A DNA stretch of 64,000 nt from Planctomycetota bacterium. GTDB taxonomy: Bacteria > Planctomycetota > UBA1135 > GCA-002686595. Position numbers and translations under genes: made by a program. Positions within the stretch are counted from its first letter, which is position 1, and every line of letters begins with the position of its first letter. Below, one piece after another: positions 1 through 9,214 of this stretch. The notes beneath the pieces are model-generated. The model had not been told where the DNA came from, made no database searches, and saw nothing but the letters and a program-made list of their open reading frames with translations. The DNA is taken from NCBI GenBank assembly GCA_016714045.1, contig JADJNY010000007.1, forward strand, positions 1 to 64,000, written 5' to 3'.

Positions 1-487
1 TCGCGCTTCACCGCGGCGCTGCTCAAGAGCTCGCGCGCTACGGCGGACGTCGTTCGGCCCTTGCGCTCTCGATCCCGCGCTCGCCGAGCAACACCGGCGC
101 GCGGCTGGCGAGCTCGGACTCGACGAGGGCGCGACGCCGATCTTCACGCCCTTCGACCGCCCGCCGGTCGAGGGCGAGTCCGCGGGGCCCGGCCTCCGCG
201 GGATCGTGTTCACGAACGTGGAGGAGCACATGCGGCTCGCCTGGCTCGGACGCCCGGCGCCGCTCTGCTGCCTCCTCCGCATCGAGGGCGACGCGCGCGG
301 CGAGGAGCTCGCGCGCGCGCTCGACCAAGACCCCCTGGCGGAAGATCTTTCCGCCGAAACCTCCCTGGCGGGGGACGAGGACGCCTTCGAGCGCACCACG
401 GCGCAAGGCGGTCCCGTCCCGCGTCCGATGAGGCCCACGCCGCGCGCGTCCGACGACGACGCCGAGCCCACGGAGACCGAGTCATGA
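1..487 (+). CDS. Unknown protein, 3' part, with apparent frameshift near its visible start
   Basis: The gene enters from the left edge and I do not recognise a family. Bases 1 to about 60 read best in frame 1 (third positions almost all G/C). From about 65 onward the good frame is frame 2, which runs to a TGA at 485-487, so one base appears to have been gained between. The visible protein is charged, includes a segment FTNVEEHMRLAWLGRPAP that looks like folded protein, and ends in an acidic low-complexity tail (DDDAEPTETES). Its stop overlaps the start of lat in an ATGA arrangement, which suggests translational coupling and a role connected with lysine catabolism. That role is inference from position only. 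Confidence 0.45.
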   Translation, partial: RASPRRCSRARALRRTSFGPCALDPALAEQHRRAAGELGLDEGATPIFTPFDRPPVEGESAGPGLRGIVFTNVEEHMRLAWLGRPAPLCCLLRIEGDARGEELARALDQDPLAEDLSAETSLAGDEDAFERTTAQGGPVPRPMRPTPRASDDDAEPTETES

Positions 488-1797
488 TCGACCCGAACGA
501 CGTTCACGCGACGCTCAAGCGCCACCAGCTGGCCGACGGCTACCCCTTCGTGCTCGACCTCGACCGTTCGCGCGGTCCGTGGCTCTGCGACGCGCGTACG
601 GGTACGGACTACCTCGACTTCTTCACGTGCTTCGCGTCGTGGCCGATCGGCTACAACCACCCGCGGATGGCGGAGCCCGCGTTCCTCGCGAACCTGACCA
701 AGGCCGCGGCGAACAACCCGTCCAACTCGGACCTCTACACGCAGCTCCAGGCGGAGTTCGTCGAGGCCTTCGCGACGCGCGTCACGCCGGCGTCGCATCC
801 CTACCACTTCTGGATCTCGGGCGGCGCGCTCGCCGTCGAGAACGCCATGAAGGTCGCGTTCGACTGGAAGGCGCAGAAGGAGCGCGTGACGGACGACGGC
901 GCGTCGCTCGTCGTGCTCCACTTCCGCCAGGCCTTCCACGGGCGCTCGGGGTACACGCTCTCCGTCACGAACACGAAGACCGACAAGGTCGCGCTCTTCC
1001 CGAAGTTCGACTGGCCGCGCGTGCACAACCCGGCGATCGAGTACGACGCCGACGGCGGCATCGCGAACGACGTCGCGCTGGAAGAGGCACGTTCCTGCCG
1101 CGAGATCGAGGCCGCGTTCAAGCAGTACAAGGGCCGCATCGCGTGCATCCTGATCGAGCCGATGCAGTCCGAGGGCGGCGACAACCACTTCCGCGGCGAG
1201 TTCCTGAAGCGCCTGCGGCAGTACGCGGACGAGAACCAGGCGCTGCTCGTTTTCGACGAGGTCCAGACGGGCTTCTTCGGCTCGGGCAAGCCGTGGCTGT
1301 GGCAGCACCTCGGCGTCGAGCCCGACGTCGTCGCGTTCGGCAAGAAGACCCAGATCTGCGGGCTCTACGCGAACAAGCGCGTCGACGACGTCCCCGAGAA
1401 CGTGTTCCACAAGCCGAGCCGCATCAACTCGACGTGGGGCGGCAGCTTGACGGACATGGTGCGCGCGAAGCAGTTCATCGAGATCATCCTCGGTGACAAG
1501 CTGCACGAGAACGTGGCGAAGCAGGGCGCGTACCTGCTCCAGCGCCTGCGCGCGCTCGCCAAGGAGCGCGGCGAGATCGCGAACGTCCGCGGCGTCGGCT
1601 CCCTGATCGCGTTCACGCTGAAGGACGCGGCGACGCGCGACGCGTGGTTGAAGCGGATGCGCGAGGAGAAACTGCTTGGCATCCAGTCGGGCGATCGCTC
1701 GATCCGCTTCCGTCTGCCGTTCGTCGTGCAGAAGGCCGAGATCGACCTCGCGCTCACGAAGATCGAGACCTGTCTGCCCGCGCGCGTGCGGGCCTGA
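484..1797 (+). CDS. lat: L-lysine 6-aminotransferase
   Basis: 437-residue class III PLP-dependent aminotransferase of the lysine-epsilon type. It should move the 6-amino group of L-lysine to 2-oxoglutarate, giving 2-aminoadipate-6-semialdehyde (cyclising to piperideine-6-carboxylate) and glutamate in the cytoplasm. Visible family marks are the N-terminal LDFFTCFASWPIGYNHP block, the cofactor aspartate in FDEVQTG (Asp258) and the FGKKTQICG block, with Lys287 or Lys288 as the Schiff-base lysine. These blocks separate LAT from ornithine and GABA aminotransferases. The ATG overlaps the previous stop (ATGA). The product is the substrate of ALDH7-type dehydrogenases, and one lies at 34461-36008. 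Length fits the family. Confidence 0.93.
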   Translation: MIDPNDVHATLKRHQLADGYPFVLDLDRSRGPWLCDARTGTDYLDFFTCFASWPIGYNHPRMAEPAFLANLTKAAANNPSNSDLYTQLQAEFVEAFATRVTPASHPYHFWISGGALAVENAMKVAFDWKAQKERVTDDGASLVVLHFRQAFHGRSGYTLSVTNTKTDKVALFPKFDWPRVHNPAIEYDADGGIANDVALEEARSCREIEAAFKQYKGRIACILIEPMQSEGGDNHFRGEFLKRLRQYADENQALLVFDEVQTGFFGSGKPWLWQHLGVEPDVVAFGKKTQICGLYANKRVDDVPENVFHKPSRINSTWGGSLTDMVRAKQFIEIILGDKLHENVAKQGAYLLQRLRALAKERGEIANVRGVGSLIAFTLKDAATRDAWLKRMREEKLLGIQSGDRSIRFRLPFVVQKAEIDLALTKIETCLPARVRA

Positions 1798-2200
1798 TCT
1801 GGATCGGAGCGGTGCGCGCCGCGGACGGCCGGTCCGGAGGTGTCTCCGTCAGGGAGGCGAAGCACGGGTGGCGCGTGGATCCGTCTCGCACGGCCGATGG
1901 CGGCGTGGGCAGGCTCGTCGTGGTCGGCAGGATCGCTGGTCGCGAGCGCGTGCGTCCGGGGTCCGAGCCGTGATCCGGTCGGCCGGCGCTCGCCCGCCGT
2001 GTGCGTTCTGCAGCCGGTAAGCACGCGCGTCTGTGTGGAGCGTTCCCTCGGCCGGTGAGCACGCGCCTGTGTGCTGAGCGGTCCCTTCCTCGCGCTCGAG
2101 ACGCGTCCGGGAATCCGGACCAGGATCAACTGTGCGGCTCCCGTGCGACAACCACGCGCCAACGGGTGCACTCTGACCAGCACCCGAGGAGGAATCGTCC
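1798..2200. other. Intergenic region upstream of the Ycf48-like gene
   Basis: About 400 bases between lat and the next gene. Short open frames here have poor third-position bias and no recognisable product. The stretch holds an imperfect 38-base direct repeat (2013-2090) and, at its end, a strong AGGAGGA ribosome-binding site (2187-2193), seven bases before the ATG at 2201. It probably contains the promoter for the secreted propeller gene, but I cannot pick out the -35 and -10 elements with confidence. Confidence 0.5.
2013..2090. repeat. Imperfect 38-base direct repeat, two copies
   Basis: Copy 1 starts at 2013 and copy 2 at 2051. Both begin GCCGGT(A/G)AGCACGCGC, continue with a CTGTGTG-like core, and end in GAGCG plus TCCCTCG or TCCCTTCCTCG. 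The copies are head to tail and lie about 110-190 bases upstream of the start at 2201. They could be a regulatory site or a decayed duplication. Confidence 0.5.
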
Positions 2201-4468
2201 ATGCTCGATCTCAACACCGTCCGCGGGCGCGTGCCCGTCGGAATCGTATTGTCGCTCTTGTGTTCCGCGACGGTCGCTGCGCAGACACCCACGTGCCTGG
2301 TGCCCAAGGGACAACCGCAGCGCGTCTGGGGCGGCGAAGTCCGCGAACTGTTCGCGTTGCGCGAGCCCGTCACGAACCGCCGCCTCGTTTGGAGTGCCGA
2401 GGAGGGCGGACGGATCGCGCGCTCGATCAACGGTGGACAGACCTGGACCTACGCGAGCACGCCATCGACTGTCCGAAACGCCCTGCTCGACGTGTACTTC
2501 CTCGACGGGCGAAAGGGCTGGGCCGTCGGCCTCGACGGCGCCGTGCTCCAGTCGACGGACGCCGGGGCGACGTGGGGCGTGCTCCCGGTGTCGCCCGCGG
2601 CCGCCTGTGCCGCCAGCTTCCCGAATCTCGCGGGTTCGACCCTGTGGTCGGTGCACTTCATCGACGACCTCCGCGGCTGGATCGCTGGGGAGCACGTGTT
2701 CATCTACACGCAGGACGGCGGCGCGACCTGGTGCAGCGTGAACGTGACGGACTCCGTCGGCGCGCCCCTGAACCCCTCGGACTTCGAGGCCTACGCGATC
2801 GACGTCCTCGTCGAAAGCAGCGGCAGCCTGCGTGGACTGTGCGCGATCGAGAAGCGGGCGGGTCGGAACGCGATCGTACTCGCCACTGACGATGGAGTGA
2901 ACTGGCACGAGGTGGACTCCTACCTGACGCACAATGGGTCGGGCTCCGCGGTTGCTCCGGATGGGTTCGAGGCCTGGGACGTCGAGTTCGATCCTTCGTC
3001 GACGTCGATCGCCTCGGCCAAGGCGTGGCTGGTCGGGGGCGACGGGGGCGGGCGTTTCTACGCGAGCACCGACGGCGGGACGACGTGGAGACGTGAGCAT
3101 GCGCTGAACTCCACGAATCCCGCGTGCAACGGGAGCGATCCAGTCCCTTGCGAGATCCCGAGCCAGAACGTCGTGCGCACGCTCTACGGCACGGCTGCGC
3201 TCGGCGGCGACGAGGTGCTGGCCGTCGGCTATGGCGGGGTTCGCTACCGCCGTGTGCCGGACGCGAACTCGGGCACGGGGTACAAGTGGGCCGACGAGAC
3301 ACGGCGCTGCGAGTTCTCCATGCCGCTCATCGCCGCCGCCGCGATCGACTCGTCGAACGCGTGGATCGGTGGCACGGACGGCTACCTGCGGTTCACGTCG
3401 GACGGCGGCGTGTCGTGGACGGACCAGCGTGCGAGCGCGGACGGCATCGGTGTGCGCGTGTTCGACGTTGCGTTCGCGACGGATTCCGACGGCTGGATCG
3501 TCGGGACGGAAGGCCGGATCATCGGGACTGCGGACAGCGGCTGCACGTGGACGCGCGAAAACGACGATCGCTGTTCGACGCCGGGCGGCGAGGTGCTCAA
3601 CGCGGTCAGCGCGATGGCGAATGCCGCGGGCATGCAGGCCGTCGCCGTAGGGAACCTCGGTGCCGTGTATGCCCTGAGCGTGAGCCCGTCGGGTGCACGT
3701 CAGTGGCTCCGCTTCGTCGTCAACACGACCGGCAACCCGACGCCGCCGTCCTACTTCGACGTGGACGACGTCGACACGCCCGCGCTCCCGAACTCGAAGG
3801 TGTTCTGGGCCGTGGGAACGGACGCCGTGATCCGCTCGACGACGAGCGGCACGACTTGGGCCGCGGTACCCAATGCACCGACGGGATTCAGCTTCACGGG
3901 CGTCGCGATGCTCTCGCGCAACGAGGGGTTCCTGGTCGGCACCTCGAACGCGAACAATGCGCCGGCGTTCTTCACGATCCGCAATGCGCTGACGACACCG
4001 TTGTTCACGCAGATCTTCCCGGTCCTGCCGGTCGGCGCCTCGCTGACGACGCCTAGGGCGATCGAGGCCGAAGGGACCGGCACGGGAACGCCCGCGCTCA
4101 CGAACGCGGTCGCCTACGTAGTGGGGGACGGCGGAATGGTGCTCGCCTGGAACGCCGCGAACTCCACGTTCGAGGGCGTGCCCGGCGTGTTCCAGCCCGG
4201 ATCGCCGAACAACGCCACGACCGCGGACTTGACCGCCGTCGATCTCGTGCCGGGCGCGGGTCGCGTGGTCGCCGGAGGGACGTTTGGCTTCCTGCTCGAG
4301 TTCCCCGTCGGTGGGGGCTCGTTCACGACACCGAGGAGCAACACCTCGAAGTCGGTTCGCGGGCTCGACTACCGCAACATCGGACTCGGCTACATCCTCG
4401 CCCAGACGTCGAACTCCCCGGATCCAGGCACCAATCAGGCGGACGGGACCGTGCTCGTCCAGTACTGA
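2201..4468 (+). CDS. Secreted Ycf48/BNR-type beta-propeller protein
   Basis: 755 residues with a Sec signal peptide (hydrophobic core about residues 12-27, cleavage near VAAQ). At least seven Asp-box or BNR turns follow, including INGGQTW, STDAGATW, TQDGGATW, STDGGTTW, TSDGGVSW, TADSGCTW and STTSGTTW. Many blades also carry the GW(A/I)VG-type motif of Ycf48-like photosystem II assembly-factor propellers. Bacterial homologues outside phototrophs are exported proteins of mostly unknown role, and nothing here suggests sialidase activity. The start is fixed by a strong AGGAGGA site seven bases upstream. No operon partner: upstream is a long intergenic region and downstream a convergent gene beyond a hairpin. 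Confidence 0.85.
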   Translation: MLDLNTVRGRVPVGIVLSLLCSATVAAQTPTCLVPKGQPQRVWGGEVRELFALREPVTNRRLVWSAEEGGRIARSINGGQTWTYASTPSTVRNALLDVYFLDGRKGWAVGLDGAVLQSTDAGATWGVLPVSPAAACAASFPNLAGSTLWSVHFIDDLRGWIAGEHVFIYTQDGGATWCSVNVTDSVGAPLNPSDFEAYAIDVLVESSGSLRGLCAIEKRAGRNAIVLATDDGVNWHEVDSYLTHNGSGSAVAPDGFEAWDVEFDPSSTSIASAKAWLVGGDGGGRFYASTDGGTTWRREHALNSTNPACNGSDPVPCEIPSQNVVRTLYGTAALGGDEVLAVGYGGVRYRRVPDANSGTGYKWADETRRCEFSMPLIAAAAIDSSNAWIGGTDGYLRFTSDGGVSWTDQRASADGIGVRVFDVAFATDSDGWIVGTEGRIIGTADSGCTWTRENDDRCSTPGGEVLNAVSAMANAAGMQAVAVGNLGAVYALSVSPSGARQWLRFVVNTTGNPTPPSYFDVDDVDTPALPNSKVFWAVGTDAVIRSTTSGTTWAAVPNAPTGFSFTGVAMLSRNEGFLVGTSNANNAPAFFTIRNALTTPLFTQIFPVLPVGASLTTPRAIEAEGTGTGTPALTNAVAYVVGDGGMVLAWNAANSTFEGVPGVFQPGSPNNATTADLTAVDLVPGAGRVVAGGTFGFLLEFPVGGGSFTTPRSNTSKSVRGLDYRNIGLGYILAQTSNSPDPGTNQADGTVLVQY

Positions 4469-4488
4469 GCGGCTCCAGACGTGCATCC

Positions 4489-4525
4489 GCCGCCCTCCGT
4501 GTCCGGACCGGACACGGAGGGCGGC
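4489..4525. terminator. Strong hairpin between convergent genes
   Basis: A perfect 17-base-pair stem, 4489-4505 pairing with 4509-4525, closes a 3-base loop. It lies between the stop at 4468 (+) and the stop at 4545 (-). There is no T-run on either side, so it would act as a GC-rich bidirectional stem-loop rather than a textbook intrinsic terminator. Confidence 0.75.
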
Positions 4526-4544
4526 AGCGTAACTCGTGCGCCCG

Positions 4545-5609
4545 TCAGGGCAGGAACGTGACCGCGAGCCCGTCCGTCTGGTTGAAGCCCGCGCCGCCGG
4601 CCGCGACGTTGCGGTACTGCGCTTGGAAGCACCACGTCGAGAAGGGCGTGATCGCGTTCGCCGGCGCGGATGTGTAGACCGCGTTGCGCAGCGCGACGCC
4701 GCCCGCGCTCGCCTGCGCCGTGCCGAGCCGCAGCAGGTTGCTCGTCACGCACAGGTTGCCGTTGCCGAGCGGCGTCTCCGCGCGCTCCGCGCCGAAGAAG
4801 AACGTGCACGTCGTGTTCGGCGGCAGGTTCGAGGCCGCCAGCTGGAGCGCCCCGCTCGACAGAACCGGCGCGTTCAGCGCGGTGAGGTGTCCGGGGAGAC
4901 CGGTCGTGTTCGGCGTCGCCGTGCAGTAGTTCGCGGGCACGGAGGGCGGCGTGAAGTCGATCACGAGCTGCGGGCGGTTCGCGAGCGTCGGATGCGTGCG
5001 GCTGTCGAAGCGCTTCGCCGTGATGAGCTGCGTTTCGTCGCCGATCAGGGTCCAGCCGAAGTTCGTCGCCGGAGCGTTCAGCCAGCTCTGCACGTCGTTC
5101 GCCATCTGGAGCGAGCTCCACGTGTCGCCGGGGCCCTGGTCGACCGAGTGCACCGCGCTCGGCGCGGCCGCGAAATCACCGCCCGGCGTCGTCCACGGCG
5201 TGGCGGGGAAGAAGCGCTGCGTCCACGTCGAGTCGCCGACGAGCGCCGCCGCACCCGCGCCCTCCTGCCCGGTCGGGTCCGACGCGCCCTCGCCCCAGCT
5301 CGCGAGCACACGGTGCAGCGCGACGTCGACGGGGCCGGCCGCCGTCTGCGACATGTTGAGCACGAGCGACGCGCTCACGATCGTCGAGCCCGCCGGCAGC
5401 GCGCTCGAAACGTCGAATCGAATCAGCGCGCGGCGCTTCGCCCCGAGCGCCGTCTCGCCCGTGAAGAAGAAGTCGCCGGCGCCGTTCGCGAGGTTGCCGT
5501 TCTCCGAGTGGAGCGTGCTGTCCTGCACGGGCGCGAGCGTGATCGTGCCCGCGGCGGCGGGCGCGGCGAGGAGGGTGAGGAGCGTGAAGGCGGCGCGGAA
5601 CGAGGTCAT
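4545..5609 (-). CDS. Exported DNRLRE-type protein with conserved C-terminal domain
   Basis: 354 residues with a short Sec signal peptide ending near APAAA. Residues about 22-225 resemble the DNRLRE beta-sandwich module: an opening VQDSTLHSENGN block, then a LIRFDVSSALPAGSTIVSASL block, then a W-LN-PATNFGW block. The last ~125 residues form a separate domain starting YCTATPNTTG and closing with STWCFQAQYRN and FNQTDGLAVTFLP. The same C-terminal domain ends the neighbouring paralogue at 5739-6821. DNRLRE modules are usually found on surface or envelope proteins; no enzymatic motif is seen. The ribosome-binding site is weak (an AGGA nine bases before the ATG). Confidence 0.8.
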   Translation of the reverse strand: MTSFRAAFTLLTLLAAPAAAGTITLAPVQDSTLHSENGNLANGAGDFFFTGETALGAKRRALIRFDVSSALPAGSTIVSASLVLNMSQTAAGPVDVALHRVLASWGEGASDPTGQEGAGAAALVGDSTWTQRFFPATPWTTPGGDFAAAPSAVHSVDQGPGDTWSSLQMANDVQSWLNAPATNFGWTLIGDETQLITAKRFDSRTHPTLANRPQLVIDFTPPSVPANYCTATPNTTGLPGHLTALNAPVLSSGALQLAASNLPPNTTCTFFFGAERAETPLGNGNLCVTSNLLRLGTAQASAGGVALRNAVYTSAPANAITPFSTWCFQAQYRNVAAGGAGFNQTDGLAVTFLP

Positions 5610-5738
5610 GGCGGTGGTCCTGGGGTGGGCGATCGAGGCGCGAGCGTCCTCGAAGTCTACCGCTCCCCGCGCAGGCCATGGGGCGACGGAGCGCGTCCGC
5701 CGCGGACGAAACTGGCCGGAACCGGCCGAATCCGTCGC

Positions 5739-6821
5739 TCAGGGGCAGAACGTGACGCGCAGCGCGTCGGTCGAATTGAACAGCGCTCCGCCGCCGGCCA
5801 CGTCGCGGTACTTGCACTGGAAGCGCCAGGTCGAGAACGGCGTGATCTGGTTCCCTGGGACCGTCGCGAGGTTCAGCACGCGCTGCGCCGTGCCGCTCGC
5901 CGTGAACGGGACCGCGGGCAGGAGGCGGAAGAGCTGGCCGTCGATGCAGAGCTGGCCGTTGCCCCACGGCGTCTGTTGCGCGAGCGAGCCGAAGAAGAAG
6001 AACCCGGCGCTGTTCGGGACACCGCCCGCGAGCGTCAACGTGAACTGGTTCTGCGCGACGCTCGTGCTGCCGCTCCAACCCATCGTCGCGCCGATGCCGG
6101 TCGAGTTCGGCGTCGCGACGCACTCGTTCGCGACCGCGCCGCACGGCGGCAGGTACTCGAGGACGAGGCGCGGGCCTGGAAACATCCCGTTCTCGCGGCT
6201 CGCGAAGCGCGCGGTCTCTTGCGTGGAGAGGTAGAGGCCGAAGTTCGTCGCGGGCTGGTCGAGCCACGCCTGGACGGCGGCGACCGAGTTCGGCGTCGAC
6301 GGCAGCACCCAGGTGCCGACCGGCTGGATGGAAGCGCCGGTCACGCCGCCCGGTGCGACGATGGGCAGGGTCCACGGCGTCGCGGGGAAGCTCGCGTGGC
6401 TCGCCGTGACGTCGCCGGGGAGCGCGGGCGCACCCGTCCACTCGCTTCCCGGCGCGTCCGATGCGCCTTGGGTCCACGGCTGCGTCACGCGCTGCGCGAC
6501 GAGCGGGAAGTCGGCGGTGCTGAAGACCTCGACGCAGACGAGCTCGATGCGTGCGCTCTGGACGACGGCGCCCGCGGGCAGCTGGCCCGCGACGTCGAAG
6601 CGCACGAGGAAATCGTGCGTCTGCACGTCGGCGAGGTCGTCGAAGCGCGAATGCAGCCACTGTCCCGACCCGTTCGCCGTGCCGGGGGCAGCCCAGTACA
6701 GGCTCGCGTCCTGGCTCGCGCCGAGCGCGACGGTCGTGAGCTGCGCGAGTGCTCGCGTGGCGATCGCCGAGGACGCCAGCGCGACGAGGACGACGTTCAC
6801 GATGGGGCGGCGGTGGGACAT
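5739..6821 (-). CDS. Exported DNRLRE-type protein, paralogue of the adjacent gene
   Basis: 360 residues: signal peptide (VVLVALASSAIATRALAQ), then a DNRLRE-like sandwich (FLVRFDVAGQLPAGAVVQSAR; VQAWLDQPATNFGLYLS). The C-terminal domain begins ECVATPNSTGIGA and ends STWRFQCKYRDV then FNSTDALRVTFCP. Domain order and motifs match the gene at 4545-5609, so the two are tandem paralogues. The start is set by a near-perfect Shine-Dalgarno (AAAGGAGGT on the minus strand, complement of 6828-6836) at normal spacing. It probably leads a two-gene unit with its downstream paralogue, from which it is separated by 129 bases. Function unknown; likely envelope or extracellular. Confidence 0.82.
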   Translation of the reverse strand: MSHRRPIVNVVLVALASSAIATRALAQLTTVALGASQDASLYWAAPGTANGSGQWLHSRFDDLADVQTHDFLVRFDVAGQLPAGAVVQSARIELVCVEVFSTADFPLVAQRVTQPWTQGASDAPGSEWTGAPALPGDVTASHASFPATPWTLPIVAPGGVTGASIQPVGTWVLPSTPNSVAAVQAWLDQPATNFGLYLSTQETARFASRENGMFPGPRLVLEYLPPCGAVANECVATPNSTGIGATMGWSGSTSVAQNQFTLTLAGGVPNSAGFFFFGSLAQQTPWGNGQLCIDGQLFRLLPAVPFTASGTAQRVLNLATVPGNQITPFSTWRFQCKYRDVAGGGALFNSTDALRVTFCP

Positions 6822-6986
6822 GCTCGGACCTCCTTTCCGAGCCTATCCGGGATGGAGCACGGGGCCCAGCCGGCGCGCAGAGGAACCGCGCGAATCGCGC
6901 GTAGCGTCGGCGCGGAACGCTGCGCCGCGCGCCGCAACGGCAGCGCCGCGGGCACGACCGTCCGTCCGAGGACCGGCGCCGCGCGC

Positions 6987-8105
6987 TCAGGTGCGACCGG
7001 CGACGCGCAGCCGCAGCTGCCCGCACGCCGCGTCGCTCTCGACCCCGCGCGACCAGCGCACGGTGGCCACGAGTCCGCCGTGCTCGAGTGCGGCGCGGAA
7101 ATCCTCGACGCGCTCGGGCGAGGGCCTTCGGAACGGGCTCTCCGCGACCGGGTTGAACGGGATCAGGTTCACGCTGCAGCGCCGGCCGCGCAGGAGCGCC
7201 ACGAGGCGCTCGGCGTGCAGCGGCGTGTCGTTGTCGCCGCCGAGCAGGATCACCTCGTACGTGATCTCGCGACCCGTCGCGGCGAACCAGAAGTCGCCCG
7301 CGGAGACGATGTCCTCGATCGGGACGCCCTTCATCGCGGGCACGAGCACGTCGCGCTCTTCCTGCACCGGCGTGTGCAGGCTGATCGCGAGCTGGAAGCG
7401 CGGCTTCTTCGGCGCGAGCTTGTTCAACCGGTCGGGGAATCCGACCGTCGACACGGTGATCTTGCGCGAGCCGAGGCCCATCTCGTCGTGCACGACGTCG
7501 AGCGCCGCCGAGAGGTTCTCGTAGTTGAGGAGCGGCTCACCCATGCCCATCACGACGCTGCGCGCGAGCGGACCGAGCGCGCGGCCGCGCACGTACTGCT
7601 CGACGATCTCGTGCGCGGCGAGGTTGCGCGCGAGGCCGAGCTGGCCCGACGCGCAGAAGGGACAGCCGATCGGGCAGCCCGCTTGCGTCGAAACGCAGAG
7701 CGTCGCGCCCTGGATCGCGTCGCCGTCGCCGCCGACCCACAGGCTCGGCATGTGCACGGTCTCGACGGAGACCTCGCGCTTCCCGTCGCGCGGAAACTCG
7801 ATCACGAGCTTCGTCGTCTTGTCGAGCGCGTGGCTGCGCGCGAGCTCGGTGCCCGAGAGGATGGGCAGCTCGGCCGCGAGGCGCTCGCGCAGCGCCGCGG
7901 GTAGCGACGTCATGCGCGCGTAGTCGAGCTCGCCCTTCGCGAGCACGTTCTCGCGGACGATCCTCGCGTGGAACGGCTTGCCGCCGAGCTCGACGACGCG
8001 CGCGGCGAGCTCGGGCTTCGAGAGCGCGAGCAGGGTCGCGCCCGCCGGAGCGGCGCCGCGTTCCGCGTCGTTGGGGCTCGCTCCGGGCTCCGGGCTCGTG
8101 GACAC
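6987..8105 (-). CDS. rlmN: Dual-specificity RNA methyltransferase RlmN
   Basis: 372-residue radical-SAM enzyme that methylates C2 of A2503 in 23S rRNA and of A37 in some tRNAs. The 4Fe-4S motif CPIGCPFC supplies Cys144, Cys148 and Cys151. The two mechanistic cysteines are also present: Cys137 in TLCVSTQAGC and the methyl-carrying Cys361 in SDAACGQLR. The MGMGEPLLNY and SVNLIPFNPV blocks are typical. The first 25 residues are a Pro/Ala/Glu-rich extension, so a start a little downstream is possible. The gene follows the DHH phosphoesterase by 16 bases on the same strand, giving a two-gene operon. Confidence 0.95.
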   Translation of the reverse strand: MSTSPEPGASPNDAERGAAPAGATLLALSKPELAARVVELGGKPFHARIVRENVLAKGELDYARMTSLPAALRERLAAELPILSGTELARSHALDKTTKLVIEFPRDGKREVSVETVHMPSLWVGGDGDAIQGATLCVSTQAGCPIGCPFCASGQLGLARNLAAHEIVEQYVRGRALGPLARSVVMGMGEPLLNYENLSAALDVVHDEMGLGSRKITVSTVGFPDRLNKLAPKKPRFQLAISLHTPVQEERDVLVPAMKGVPIEDIVSAGDFWFAATGREITYEVILLGGDNDTPLHAERLVALLRGRRCSVNLIPFNPVAESPFRRPSPERVEDFRAALEHGGLVATVRWSRGVESDAACGQLRLRVAGRT

Positions 8106-8121
8106 GCGCGGCCTCCGACGC

Positions 8122-9090
8122 TCAGCGCGGTTCGCGCAGCGCGCCGCGCAGCGTGTCCGCGATCTCGGCCGCGACGCGGCGCGCGTCGGCGAGGCTCGGC
8201 GGGTTCGCGCCGCCGACGGCCTTGTGACCGCCGCCGCCGTAGCGCTCCATGATCGTGCCGATGTGCGCGCCGTTCGCGACGGCGTGCTCGGGCGGCGGGT
8301 TCCACGGGTTCTCGCCGGCGGAGACGTGGTAGCCCGAGCGCGTCGGGATCACGCCGACGGAGTAGTGGATGTCGGGGTGGTGGTAGAAGGGGGCGAAACG
8401 CTCGCGGCGGATCTTGTCGCTCGACGCGTCGTAGAGGAGCACCGCGTCCTTCTTCCACGCGACGGTCGGCGGGAACTGCTCGAGCGCGCGGTCGCGGTTC
8501 TTCGACGCGCGCTGGTACGCCTTCTCGACGTCGCCGCGCGATGCGACGGCGGCGAGGTCGAGGTCGACCATGCCCGTGACGAGCGTGTCGACCCACTCCG
8601 GCGTCGGCGCGACGGTGAGCGCGCGCATGATGCGCAGCGCGGGGTCCTCGCCGAACACGGCCTGCTCGACGGACACGAAGCGCGCGGCGTCGATGATGTT
8701 CGACCAGTGCGCCATGTCGCGGAAGCGCTCGGGCGTCTCGACGCCCCAGTGCTCGTGCGCGTGGCGCAGGATGATCGGCGGACAGGACGGCGAGGTCTCG
8801 TCCCAACGCCAGCGGTCGCTCGGCGCGTACTGGGCCCGCAAGTCCTCCGTGAGGAACGTCGTCGGGTGGTGGTCGAACCAGTACTCCGCGCGCGGGTGGA
8901 AGTGGAAGTCGACGATCGCGATCCGCTTGCCGGCCTCGAACCCGAGCCAATCCTCGCGCTGGTCGTAGTTGACGCTGCGCCAGGCGGGCCGCTCGCCCTC
9001 CTTGCGCTCGAGCATCCAGGCGAGGACCGCGGCGGAGACCATCCCGTCGAAGTCGCGGTGGTAGTGGATGCAGAGCGGTGCGCGGGACAT
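8122..9090 (-). CDS. DHH-family phosphoesterase
   Basis: 322 residues. Metal-binding motifs of the DHH superfamily are visible: HYHRDFDG (Asp13, Asp15), IAIVDFHFHP (Asp61) and FDHHPTT (Asp73-His74-His75). A C-terminal DHHA1-type glycine motif YGGGGHKAVGG is also present. Members cleave phosphodiester or phosphoanhydride bonds in nanoRNA, cyclic dinucleotides or single-stranded DNA. I cannot say which substrate applies; it is shorter than RecJ and not an obvious NrnA. The ATG at 9090 is chosen because the conserved strand starts immediately after it and the upstream in-frame codons are low quality. It leads a minus-strand pair with rlmN. Confidence 0.85.
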   Translation of the reverse strand: MSRAPLCIHYHRDFDGMVSAAVLAWMLERKEGERPAWRSVNYDQREDWLGFEAGKRIAIVDFHFHPRAEYWFDHHPTTFLTEDLRAQYAPSDRWRWDETSPSCPPIILRHAHEHWGVETPERFRDMAHWSNIIDAARFVSVEQAVFGEDPALRIMRALTVAPTPEWVDTLVTGMVDLDLAAVASRGDVEKAYQRASKNRDRALEQFPPTVAWKKDAVLLYDASSDKIRRERFAPFYHHPDIHYSVGVIPTRSGYHVSAGENPWNPPPEHAVANGAHIGTIMERYGGGGHKAVGGANPPSLADARRVAAEIADTLRGALREPR

Positions 9091-9214
9091 GGGGCGGAGA
9101 GGATAGGCGCGCGCGCGGCGGTTCGCGAGCCTCGGGGCCGGAGAACGCCGCGGACGCGCGTCCGTTGCCCGGGTGGGGTCGCACGGTACCTTGAGCGCGC
9201 TCCCGGAGAGACCC

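Noticed and set aside
2126..4486. Open frame of 786 codons opposite the Ycf48-like gene
   Set aside because: Antisense shadow: composition is Arg/His/Val-rich, with no domains and no ribosome-binding site.
4536..7904. Open frame of 1122 codons on the plus strand
   Set aside because: It runs antisense to two exported-protein genes and rlmN, is extremely Arg/Ala-rich and has no recognisable motif. Long antisense frames are expected in DNA with this third-position GC bias.
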